NCBI GenBank assembly: GCA_905215125.1
Contig: CAJMOV010000140.1
Span: 1-5,700 of the forward strand
Length of the DNA: 5,700 nucleotides
Source: an uncultured bacterium
GTDB lineage: Bacteria > Bacillota > Clostridia > Oscillospirales > Butyricicoccaceae
Direction of reading: 5' to 3'
Shown: positions 1-5,320 of the stretch, in pieces
How the letters are laid out: each line of letters begins with the position of its first letter
How positions within the stretch are numbered: position 1 is the stretch's first letter
The notes under the pieces: generated by a model
Database searches by the model: none
What the model saw: only the letters and a program-made list of their open reading frames with translations
Told to the model about the DNA's origin: nothing
Translations under genes and position numbers: made by a program

Positions 1-1491
1 GATGAAAAGAATGGACTTTGGTACGAATTGCAGGGTGACGATTATGTTCCCCTGATGATCATGCGCGGCGACGGCGGCGTTATGGAAATCAGCGAGATGA
101 AAAAGCGCCCCGTCCTGACGATGCTGTCCGGTCCCGCCGCGTCCGTTATGGGCAGCCTGATGTACCTGCGTGCGTCCAACGGCGTCTACTTTGAGGTTGG
201 CGGCACGACGACGAACATCGGCGTCATCAAGGACGGCCGCCCCGCCATCGACTACTCCATCGTCGGCGGTCACCGCACCTACATCAGCAGTCTGGACGTC
301 CGCGTTCTGGGCGTGGCGGGCGGCTCGATGGTGCGTGCCGACAAGAGCGGCGTCAAGGATGTCGGTCCGCGCTCGGCGCACATTGCCGGTATGGACTACG
401 CCGTCTTTACCCCGGAGGAAGAAATTGTTGACCCGAAGGTCATCTTCTTCTCCCCGAAGGAGGGCGACCCCGACGACTATGTCGCCATCGAGCTGGCAAG
501 CGGCAAGCGCATCACCATCACCAACACCTGCGCCGCGAATGTGCTGGGGCTGATTTCCCCCGATAACTTCGCCTACGGCAATGCCAATGCTGCCCGTAAG
601 GCTATGCAGCCGCTGGCGGACTACATGGGCAAGACGGTCGAGGAGGTCGCTACCCAGATCCTGACCCGCGCCTACGAGAAGATCGAGCCGGTCATCACCG
701 AGCTGGCCGCAAAGTACCGCTTGGAAAAAGACCAGATCAGCCTGGTCGGTGTCGGCGGCGGTGCAGCTGCCCTGATCGGCTTCTGCTCTGACAAGATGGG
801 GCTGCGCTATTCCATCCCCGAAAACGCCGAGGTCATTTCCTCCATCGGTGTGGCACTGGCGATGGTGCGCGACGTCGTTGAGCGCGTTGTGCCCAATCCC
901 ACGCCGGAGGACATCCGCTCCATCAAGGCGGAAGCCATCGACAAGGCCGTCGAGAGCGGCGCAACGCCGGACAGCGTCGATGTGCATATTGAGATCGACC
1001 CGCAGACCTCCAAGCTGACGGCCATCGCCCTCGGCTCCACCGAGGTCAAGACGACCGACCTGCTGAAGGAATGCACCCGCGAGGAAGCCGCCCAGCTGGC
1101 CGCCGACGACCTGAAGGCCACGACTGCCGAGGTCAAGCTGGAGGGCGCGACGAAGAACTTCTTTGTCTACGGTCTTGACCGCAAGAACAAGCACCCGCTG
1201 CGCATTCTGGACAAGAAGGGCTTCATCAAAGTCCAGCGCAACGATGGCAAGGCTGTGCTGTGCAAGGCGGGCAGCTACCGCAACATCGTCTCCCAGCTGT
1301 GGGAGGAGCTGGCCATCTACCAGCAGGATGCCATCCTGCGGCCTGACTATTACATCTGCGCCGGTGCCCGCGTGATGGACTTCTCCGGCTCGGTGGACCT
1401 CGACAAGATCATGATGCTGATGGAAGTCGAAATGCAGATGATCAACCCCGGCGACGATGTGATCATCGTCGGCGCGAAAAACAGCCTGTAA
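1..1491 (+). CDS. Hydantoinase/oxoprolinase family protein (HyuA-type), 5' end missing
   Basis: The reading frame is open from base 1, so this is the last 496 residues of a longer protein whose start lies outside the window; the TTG at 28 is inside the frame and is not taken as the start. Visible residues 43-48 read SGPAAS, and residues 64-72 read FEVGGTTTN, matching the HyuA phosphate-binding signature (usually D-x-GGTSTD; here E replaces the first D and N the last). A second glycine-rich stretch, VGVGGGAAAL, lies at 249-258, as in the actin/ASKHA-like ATPase fold of this family. Known members use ATP to open cyclic amides such as hydantoins or 5-oxoproline, in the cytosol. The roughly 200-residue tail after residue 290 is less typical and I cannot assign its function. 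The substrate is unknown, and the family includes many proteins of unproven activity. It ends in TAA 12 bp before a long hairpin repeat; no ordinary terminator follows, so read-through into the next gene is possible. Confidence 0.92.
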   Translation, partial: DEKNGLWYELQGDDYVPLMIMRGDGGVMEISEMKKRPVLTMLSGPAASVMGSLMYLRASNGVYFEVGGTTTNIGVIKDGRPAIDYSIVGGHRTYISSLDVRVLGVAGGSMVRADKSGVKDVGPRSAHIAGMDYAVFTPEEEIVDPKVIFFSPKEGDPDDYVAIELASGKRITITNTCAANVLGLISPDNFAYGNANAARKAMQPLADYMGKTVEEVATQILTRAYEKIEPVITELAAKYRLEKDQISLVGVGGGAAALIGFCSDKMGLRYSIPENAEVISSIGVALAMVRDVVERVVPNPTPEDIRSIKAEAIDKAVESGATPDSVDVHIEIDPQTSKLTAIALGSTEVKTTDLLKECTREEAAQLAADDLKATTAEVKLEGATKNFFVYGLDRKNKHPLRILDKKGFIKVQRNDGKAVLCKAGSYRNIVSQLWEELAIYQQDAILRPDYYICAGARVMDFSGSVDLDKIMMLMEVEMQMINPGDDVIIVGAKNSL

Positions 1492-1503
1492 TTTACAAAG
1501 AAA

Positions 1504-1673
1504 GCAACACCGCATAATTCTAAGTGCCGATACGGCGAGCGAGGTGCGGCAGCTGCTAAGCCAAAAGCGCAGATAATACTTTGTGTATTATCGAGCATTT
1601 TGGCAACGCAGATGCTGTGCCGCAGCCGCCGGAGCGGTGCTTAAGCCGTAAGGCGAGAATTATACGGTGTTGC
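1504..1673. repeat. 170-bp imperfect hairpin with 18-bp terminal inverted repeats (MITE-like)
   Basis: The left end (1504-1521) is the reverse complement of the right end (1656-1673) at 17 of 18 positions; the one mismatch is C1513 against A1664. Further nested pairs run inward in order: TGCGGCA (1545-1551) with TGCCGCA (1618-1624), GCCAAAA (1560-1566) with TTTTGGC (1598-1604), and GATAATAC (1572-1579) with GTATTATC (1585-1592) around a 5-base loop. The element fills nearly all of the gap between two genes. No T-run follows the right arm, so it is not a standard intrinsic terminator, and it holds no believable coding frame. The shape fits a non-autonomous mobile repeat or a long structured RNA. 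No clean target-site duplication is visible; the best candidate is AGAA at 1499-1502 and 1675-1678, which is weak. Copy number elsewhere is unknown. Confidence 0.75.
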
Positions 1674-1674
1674 C

Positions 1675-1682
1675 AGAAGGAG
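1675..1682 (+). promoter_or_regulatory. Ribosome binding site of the metallopeptidase gene, directly after the hairpin
   Basis: AGAAGGAG sits 7 bases before the ATG at 1690 and starts 2 bases after the right arm of the hairpin ends. It fixes the start codon. Its closeness to the stem means that folding of the element in the mRNA could affect ribosome access; this is an inference. Confidence 0.7.
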
Positions 1683-1689
1683 AACCGCC

Positions 1690-2388
1690 ATGACGGACTT
1701 TTTCAAGCGACTATTGAACCAGCCCGAGCCGCCCGCTGCACCCGATGTGCCGCCCGCGGAGATGGCGGCGTATCTCCGCAGTCTGGATGACCGGCAGTGG
1801 GGGCGGTACGCCTTCAGCCGTGAGCCGCTGGAGGGAAAATTCACCCCGCAGCAAAAGGATGCCTACACCGCCGCCGCCAATGCCTGCGGCGCGGAGTGGG
1901 CGGACAAGCTGGCCGCGGAACATGACACCCGCGACCCGCTGACGCTTTGCGGCGAACTGGGGCTGAAGCTGGAAACCCCGGCCACGCCCGCAGGCGGCGG
2001 GCAGGTGCTGTTCGCCCAGTTTGTGCAGCCGGATGAGATCACGATCTTCACCGACTGTCTTGACAAGGCCGAGACACTGGGCGGCTTACTCCCCTCCCGC
2101 GCTAAGCTGCAAAGCATCATTCTTGCCCACGAGCTGTTCCACGCCGTTGAGGAAGCGAACCCTGATATTTATACCCGCACCGAGAAAATTGAGCTGTGGC
2201 GCAAGCCGTTCTCCAACAAAAGCTGCATCGTCTGTCTGTCGGAGATCGCGGCGATGGCGTTCGCGAAGCAGTTGCTGGGGCTGGACTTCAACCCCTACGC
2301 GCTGGATGTGCTGCTGGTCTACCCTTATGACGCGCAGGCCGCCTGCGGGCTGTATGCGGAAATCTGCGATCTGATGAAGGAGGAATGA
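1690..2388 (+). CDS. Stand-alone HExxH metallopeptidase, ImmA/IrrE-like (tentative)
   Basis: A 232-residue protein with a zinc-metallopeptidase motif HELFH at residues 147-151, preceded by a hydrophobic stretch (IILA). A second conserved-looking element, SEIAAMAFAKQLL (184-196), supplies E185 as a likely third zinc ligand and resembles the E-x-x-A-x-x-FA pattern after HExxH in the ImmA/IrrE (DUF955) group. Typical members have HEIGH or HELGH; phenylalanine in the fourth position is unusual. The N-terminus is a short charged stretch followed by a proline-rich linker (about 11-22). There is no signal peptide, membrane segment or helix-turn-helix domain, so it is probably cytosolic and peptidase-only. 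C179 and C182 form a CxxC just before E185. The ATG is supported by AGAAGGAG 7 bases upstream. It is followed after 3 bp by a YhcH-family gene whose ribosome binding site lies within its last codons, so the two are probably translated together. No ImmR-like repressor partner is present. The substrate is unknown, and the family call rests on motifs alone. Confidence 0.8.
   Translation: MTDFFKRLLNQPEPPAAPDVPPAEMAAYLRSLDDRQWGRYAFSREPLEGKFTPQQKDAYTAAANACGAEWADKLAAEHDTRDPLTLCGELGLKLETPATPAGGGQVLFAQFVQPDEITIFTDCLDKAETLGGLLPSRAKLQSIILAHELFHAVEEANPDIYTRTEKIELWRKPFSNKSCIVCLSEIAAMAFAKQLLGLDFNPYALDVLLVYPYDAQAACGLYAEICDLMKEE
2377..2383 (+). promoter_or_regulatory. Ribosome binding site of the YhcH-family gene, inside the end of the peptidase gene
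   Basis: AAGGAGG lies within the final codons of the peptidase gene, 8 bases before the ATG at 2392. The near-consensus site overlapping the upstream gene supports translational coupling and settles the start of the downstream gene. Confidence 0.8.
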
Positions 2389-2391
2389 GCC

Positions 2392-2850
2392 ATGCTGACA
2401 ACAAATTTGAAGCTGGCCGAGAAATACAACTACCTTGACCCGAAGTTCAAAAAGGCGTTCGAGTTTTTGCGCACGGCAGACTTGGCTGCCCTGCCGCTGG
2501 GCAACACGCCCATCGACGGCGACGAGGTCTTTGCCAATGTGCAGGCGTACACGACGCTGCCCGATGCTGACGCGCCGTTCGAGAGCCACGAGAAATATTT
2601 TGACTTGCAGTTCGTCGTCTCCGGCGAGGAACGCTTCGGCTACGCGCCGCGCGATCTCTGCAAGCCCGCAATGGCTTACGATGCTGACCGCGACCTTGTG
2701 TTCTATGAGGAACCCGCCGAGAGCGGCTGCATCATCCTGAAAGCGGGCGATTTTGCCATCGTCCCGCCGGAGGATGCCCACGCCCCCCGCCGCCAAACCG
2801 CCGCAGGCGCGTGCGCGGTAAAAAAAATCGTGGTAAAGGTCAAAGTGTAA
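2392..2850 (+). CDS. YhcH/YjgK/YiaL family protein (NanQ/EbgC-type, DUF386)
   Basis: A 152-residue protein, the normal length for this cupin-like family. The core signature SHEKYFDLQFVVSGEE (65-80) matches the family pattern H-x-x-x-D-x-Q-x-x-x-x-GEE, and DFAIVPPEDAHAP (120-132) matches the late F-x-I-x-P-x-D-x-H-x-P block. H66 and H130 are the likely metal-binding histidines. Family members include NanQ (YhcH) of enterobacterial sialic-acid operons, thought to act on the ring or anomeric form of sialic acid, and EbgC, which accompanies the Ebg beta-galactosidase. The exact sugar here cannot be told from sequence. It is the second gene of a tight pair with the metallopeptidase (3-bp gap), an unexpected partner for this family, and no sialic-acid lyase, kinase or transporter is on this strand. 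It ends in TAA 11 bp before a strong terminator. Near its end is a run of eight A (2820-2827). There is no signal peptide, so it is presumably cytosolic. Confidence 0.93.
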   Translation: MLTTNLKLAEKYNYLDPKFKKAFEFLRTADLAALPLGNTPIDGDEVFANVQAYTTLPDADAPFESHEKYFDLQFVVSGEERFGYAPRDLCKPAMAYDADRDLVFYEEPAESGCIILKAGDFAIVPPEDAHAPRRQTAAGACAVKKIVVKVKV

Positions 2851-2861
2851 AAGGCAAAAAC

Positions 2862-2904
2862 AATGCCGCTGTGGTTGCGTTGCGCAACTGCAGCGGCATT
2901 TTTT
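2862..2904 (+). terminator. Strong intrinsic terminator, possibly bidirectional
   Basis: AATGCCGCTG (2862-2871) pairs perfectly with CAGCGGCATT (2891-2900). The stem continues through two G-T wobbles and GTTGCG/CGCAAC to a 3-base TTG loop, giving about 18 pairs. T2899-T2904 form the U-tract. An A-run at 2856-2860 lies on the other side, so the hairpin could also stop minus-strand transcription from the UPF0158 gene that ends at 2961. Confidence 0.92.
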
Positions 2905-2960
2905 GTGGCTTGCGGGAAGCGGCGATGTATGGCAACGCAAACAACAACCGTTTGTTCCTT

Positions 2961-3380
2961 TTATTCCGAATATGCAAGCCCTTCTTCTGTGCACCAACGG
3001 ACAGCAATGTCTCTGTAGGCCTTTTCAAGATAGTCGTACCACTGCTGTTCTAAACCGTGATAGCGTATAGACTCCTTGAACCGGCGAAAAGCACTTTTTC
3101 CCCGAATGCTATAAGAAAGATCGCTTTGCACCTTTCCGGGAGAAAGCTGTTCGATAAAGTCCTCCATGATGCGGTATCCGTGTATCTCGTACCTGGTCGG
3201 AAATCGAAGAAACCGTTTTGGGTCGGTTTCGATTTCGGCAGCCAGCACTTCGTCGGTTTCTCCGTTAAGCAGTGGGTCGGCAAGATAAACGGTTTCTCCG
3301 GTTTTAGTATCCCAAAAACTTGTAAAGAAATCGTCGGACATTTCAATCGCTTCAATGACCTGCTCCAACTTGATAGTCAT
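2961..3380 (-). CDS. UPF0158 family protein (uncharacterised)
   Basis: Starting at the ATG at 3380-3378 this gives 139 residues, the usual size for UPF0158 (PF03682). The N-terminal MTIKLEQVIEAIEM matches the typical family opening, a hydrophobic-acidic helix. A central stretch with RFPTRYEIHGYRIMEDFIEQL and a later IRGKSAFRRFKESI, GLEQQWYDYL and AVRWCTEEG follow the family's conserved order. The family is widespread, small, soluble and of unknown function; no catalytic motif is established. An in-frame TTG at 3434 would add 18 residues, but the family normally begins at the chosen ATG. The ribosome binding site there is weak (AGAGAAG, about 10 bases upstream), so translation may depend on the short frame just before it, which stops 4 bases before the ATG. 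The gene is visibly less GC-rich than both neighbouring blocks, which may indicate transfer. It is probably transcribed alone from the promoter at 3526-3554 and stopped by the hairpin at 2862-2904. Confidence 0.92.
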   Translation of the reverse strand: MTIKLEQVIEAIEMSDDFFTSFWDTKTGETVYLADPLLNGETDEVLAAEIETDPKRFLRFPTRYEIHGYRIMEDFIEQLSPGKVQSDLSYSIRGKSAFRRFKESIRYHGLEQQWYDYLEKAYRDIAVRWCTEEGLAYSE

Positions 3381-3384
3381 TTTC

Positions 3385-3531
3385 TCAAAACTTCTCTGAA
3401 TGGGCAGTGCTTTTCGGAGTCTCTTTGTAGTCAACGGAGAAACCCTCCAAGAGTAAGTCGCTCAGATTCACGGTATCACCTGCCGATACGGTTTTGTCGT
3501 GGAGCCGAAGTTTGTCCGTGATTAAATTATA
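3385..3531 (-). other. Short open frame before the UPF0158 gene: leader peptide or gene remnant
   Basis: On the minus strand a frame is open for 48 codons from just after a TAG (3534-3532) to a TGA (3387-3385). It reads in part DKLRLHDKTVSAGDTVNL and ends SEKF, with a protein-like composition. The only reasonable start is a GTG at 3471, with AGGTG upstream, which would give a 28-residue peptide. Its stop is 4 bases before the ATG of the UPF0158 gene, as in coupled translation. I do not recognise it. It may be a genuine short leader, the surviving C-terminal end of a lost gene, or chance. Confidence 0.3.
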
Positions 3532-3554
3532 CTACGCCCAATGCATCAAGGCAA
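3526..3554 (-). promoter_or_regulatory. Sigma-70/sigma-A promoter driving the UPF0158 gene
   Basis: On the minus strand, a perfect -10 box TATAAT (3531-3526) lies exactly 17 bp after a -35-like TTGCCT (3554-3549). Transcription would start near 3519, leaving a leader of about 140 bases before the UPF0158 ATG that contains the short open frame. It is the best promoter seen in the window. Confidence 0.65.
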
Positions 3555-3595
3555 TCGCAAGTTGTACTCTCCGGTGTTAAGTTGTACGCATTGCC
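3550..3595. repeat. Two 9-bp direct repeats 20 bp apart inside an inverted repeat
   Basis: AAGTTGTAC occurs at 3559-3567 and again at 3579-3587, exactly 20 bp apart, about two helical turns. GGCAAT (3550-3555) and ATTGCC (3590-3595) form a flanking inverted repeat, and its left half overlaps the -35 box of the minus-strand promoter. This could be an operator for a dimeric regulator. It could also be the repeat-bearing end of a lost insertion sequence, since IS21-type elements carry multiple terminal repeats. Neither reading is proven. Confidence 0.45.
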
Positions 3596-3740
3596 GTAAG
3601 ATCACAGAGGGAAAAATTCCTCCTTTTGTGGTTTTACGGATAGGATACGATAGTATCTTAGTATTTTATTTATTTAGTTATTTATTTGTGTTGGATTTAC
3701 CTGTACAGGGAAATCCCGTCTAGGTAAATGCCGTTGCGGT
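3596..3740. other. AT-rich intergenic tract with small repeats, no gene
   Basis: No believable gene is seen between the upstream edge of the UPF0158 promoter and the terminator of the DUF4127 gene. The stretch holds a small hairpin GATAC/GTATC (3644-3657), an AT-rich tract with the 10-bp repeat TTATTTATTT at 3666-3675 and 3678-3687, and a palindrome at 3693-3716. The base composition contrasts sharply with the GC-rich genes on both sides and suggests imported or decayed DNA. Confidence 0.5.
3693..3716. promoter_or_regulatory. 24-bp palindrome, operator-like
   Basis: GGATTT-A-CCTGTACAGG-G-AAATCC is symmetrical except for one A/G mismatch pair, with a perfect 10-bp core CCTGTACAGG. An alternative, mutually exclusive stem pairs TTTACC (3696-3701) with GGTAAA (3723-3728). 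It may bind a dimeric regulator or be a recombination-site or element-end remnant. No adjacent promoter was recognised. Confidence 0.35.
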
Positions 3741-3782
3741 AAAATAAAAATCCCCGGAAGGCCGTCCGCTTGGGGGCTGATT
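3741..3782 (-). terminator. Intrinsic terminator of the AGE-DUF4127 operon
   Basis: On the minus strand a GC-rich stem pairs AATC plus CCCC (within 3782-3772) with GGGGATT (3755-3749) around an internal GC-rich loop, followed by a T-rich run ATTTTTATTTT (to 3741). It begins 6 bases after the stop codon of the DUF4127 gene, the expected place for the operon end. Confidence 0.75.
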
Positions 3783-3787
3783 TTCTT

Positions 3788-5305
3788 TTACATGCCCGCT
3801 TTGGAAGGTGCGGAGAGCTGGATGGAAAGCTCGATTTCAAACGGGCGATGCCAGGGAAAGGAAATTTGGCTGATTTCCACCTGTGCAGGGAGAGAAAGGC
3901 CTTTGGCCAGCCGGCACATCTGCCGTGTCACATATTTTGCAAGCAGCTGTTCCTGCCAGGAGCCGTCAAAAGAGAGCCCTTTTCGCTGCGCGTATGCAGC
4001 AACGTTCTGGCGCACCAGGCTCATATAAAGCCAATCCTCCAGAATCCGGTGGCAGGTGAACAGGGCACTTTGTGTGCTATCTTTGCCGCAGAGCATTCCC
4101 TGGGCGATGCAGCAGCCGGCAGCATTGGCCGCTGTGTTCCAGCCTGCATAGGCATAGAGCGTTTTCAACAGATTTTGCTGCTGCAAAAGGTCCATCCATT
4201 CCCGGTCGGCTCCGTTTGTGACAGCCAGGTCGGCCAGAATCACAGGCTTTTTGGCGGCCAGCGCCCGCAGATTGGCGGCGAGATCGGGCAGGCATCGTTC
4301 GCCAAAAGCAGAGTGAGGGGCGGGAGATTTGGCGTCGCCCATGGCGCTTTGCCCTTCGGTGGGGGCGTTGACAACAAGGATGTAGTCGGCTTCTTGCAGG
4401 GAAAAGCAGGTTCTGCCGCCGGCCGCGGCGACCAGCCATTTGAGGTTTTCGCCCAGCGGCCGGTCTTCAAAGCGGGGAATAACCATAGGTGCGCCGGCGC
4501 TGCTGTAACAGATGTGCACCGACGGGGTTATGCCGCGGCTGTGGTTGACCGCCCGTGCCAGCAGGATGCAGCCGGCCTCATCGGCGCCGGAGTAGCTGTA
4601 TATGCGGCTGCCCAGCGCGTGGCTGCGGATAGCGGCGGCGAGCTGCTGCCGCTCTGCGGCGGCCCATCCCAGGAGAGCACAGTCGTCCAGGGGAATGGTG
4701 AGAAAATCCAATACCCCCTGTTCCGCCAGAAAAATAGTTTGCAGATTCACCGCGTGGTTGGTGCTGCGCCGGCTGCAGAAATCGGAGAGGACGGAGCGCG
4801 GAATGCTCTGTTCCAGGCCGGAAAGCTCGGATTTTTCTTCGGCTGTGGCCAAATTGCGCTGGATTTTGTCCCGCAGCACTCCCACACGGAAGAGGGAGCT
4901 CCCGTGCTCGGCATAGTAGTCCGGCTCCTCGTCGGCAGAATTGTAGCAGGGCGCCCGCATGATAAGGCTGAAGGCAAAGAGCTTGACCTGGGGATATCGC
5001 GCGCGCAGATCGGCCAGAAGATGCAGGCGATCCAAACATTCCCGGGTGGTTTGATGGTGCAGCCGGGAAGGGACGATGCCGCCATATACGAGCATATCAA
5101 TCGAGATCACCGCATAGTCACAGCAGGAAAAGTTTTTTTCCAGCCATTGCGCCAGCAGCAAAAACGGGGCAGGCCGCTTTTTGCTGCCCATCAGCTCTTT
5201 GGGAGGGAGCAGCAGCTGGACATCGGTGCATTTTTCGACCATTAACGCGGGATAGAGAAAGTTGCAGGGGCGCTCATCCAATGGCAGCAGCAGGATACGG
5301 GGCAT
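3788..5305 (-). CDS. DUF4127 family protein
   Basis: A complete 505-residue protein, close to the usual length for DUF4127 (PF13552). Family landmarks in order are PLDERPCN at 8-15, LLLPPKELMG at 31-40, ISIDMLVYGGIVPSR at 67-81, FSLIMRAPCYNS at 112-123, an IPLDDCALLGW block near 200, a SGADEAG block near 240, and a late AYAGWNTAANAAG block. Conserved D, E, R, N and H residues suggest an enzyme, but I know of no established reaction for the family. There is no signal peptide or membrane segment, so it should be cytosolic. The ATG is fixed by a strong AGGAGG (plus-strand 5312-5317), 6-7 bases upstream, and the upstream AGE-family gene ends only 15 bp before it, so they form an operon. The context suggests a role in sugar or amino-sugar metabolism, which is an inference. 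A terminator follows immediately. The opposite strand carries a long open frame (3770-5245) that is a by-product of GC-rich codon use. Confidence 0.94.
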   Translation of the reverse strand: MPRILLLPLDERPCNFLYPALMVEKCTDVQLLLPPKELMGSKKRPAPFLLLAQWLEKNFSCCDYAVISIDMLVYGGIVPSRLHHQTTRECLDRLHLLADLRARYPQVKLFAFSLIMRAPCYNSADEEPDYYAEHGSSLFRVGVLRDKIQRNLATAEEKSELSGLEQSIPRSVLSDFCSRRSTNHAVNLQTIFLAEQGVLDFLTIPLDDCALLGWAAAERQQLAAAIRSHALGSRIYSYSGADEAGCILLARAVNHSRGITPSVHICYSSAGAPMVIPRFEDRPLGENLKWLVAAAGGRTCFSLQEADYILVVNAPTEGQSAMGDAKSPAPHSAFGERCLPDLAANLRALAAKKPVILADLAVTNGADREWMDLLQQQNLLKTLYAYAGWNTAANAAGCCIAQGMLCGKDSTQSALFTCHRILEDWLYMSLVRQNVAAYAQRKGLSFDGSWQEQLLAKYVTRQMCRLAKGLSLPAQVEISQISFPWHRPFEIELSIQLSAPSKAGM

Positions 5306-5311
5306 AGCCAG

Positions 5312-5320
5312 TCCTCCTTT
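5312..5320 (-). promoter_or_regulatory. Ribosome binding site of the DUF4127 gene in the operon junction
   Basis: AAAGGAGGA on the minus strand fills most of the 15-bp gap between the stop codon of the AGE-family gene and the ATG of the DUF4127 gene, 6 bases from the start. It leaves no room for a separate promoter and supports joint transcription. Confidence 0.85.

Noticed and set aside
1600..1670. Promoter inside the right arm of the hairpin (TATACG as -10)
   Set aside because: No acceptable -35 box lies at the right distance; the resemblance is weak.
1504..1673. Hairpin as an ordinary terminator for the hydantoinase gene
   Set aside because: The stem is far longer than usual, is interrupted, and is followed by CAGAAGGAG rather than a T-run.
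2086..2997. 303-codon minus-strand open frame opposite the peptidase and YhcH genes
   Set aside because: It runs opposite two recognised genes and through the terminator at 2862-2904, and its translation matches no family I know.
2811..3053. Frame reached by slippage at the run of eight A (2820-2827) near the end of the YhcH gene
   Set aside because: A slipped product would run through the terminator and antisense to the UPF0158 gene, giving a tail with no domain. The YhcH protein is already full length in the normal frame.
3057..3521. 154-codon plus-strand frame opposite the UPF0158 gene
   Set aside because: It is antisense to a well-supported gene and has no family resemblance.
3611..3627. 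GAGG/CCTC small stem followed by a short T-run as a terminator
   Set aside because: The stem is only about six pairs with a bulge, the T-run is short, and no plus-strand gene precedes it.
3541..3723. 60-codon plus-strand frame in the AT-rich tract
   Set aside because: It has no ribosome binding site, crosses the direct repeats, AT-rich repeats and palindrome, and shows no recognisable protein.
3770..5245. Very long plus-strand open frame (491 codons) opposite the DUF4127 gene
   Set aside because: The minus strand encodes a clear DUF4127 protein along the full length. The plus-strand translation has no recognisable domain, and its openness follows from GC-rich codon use.
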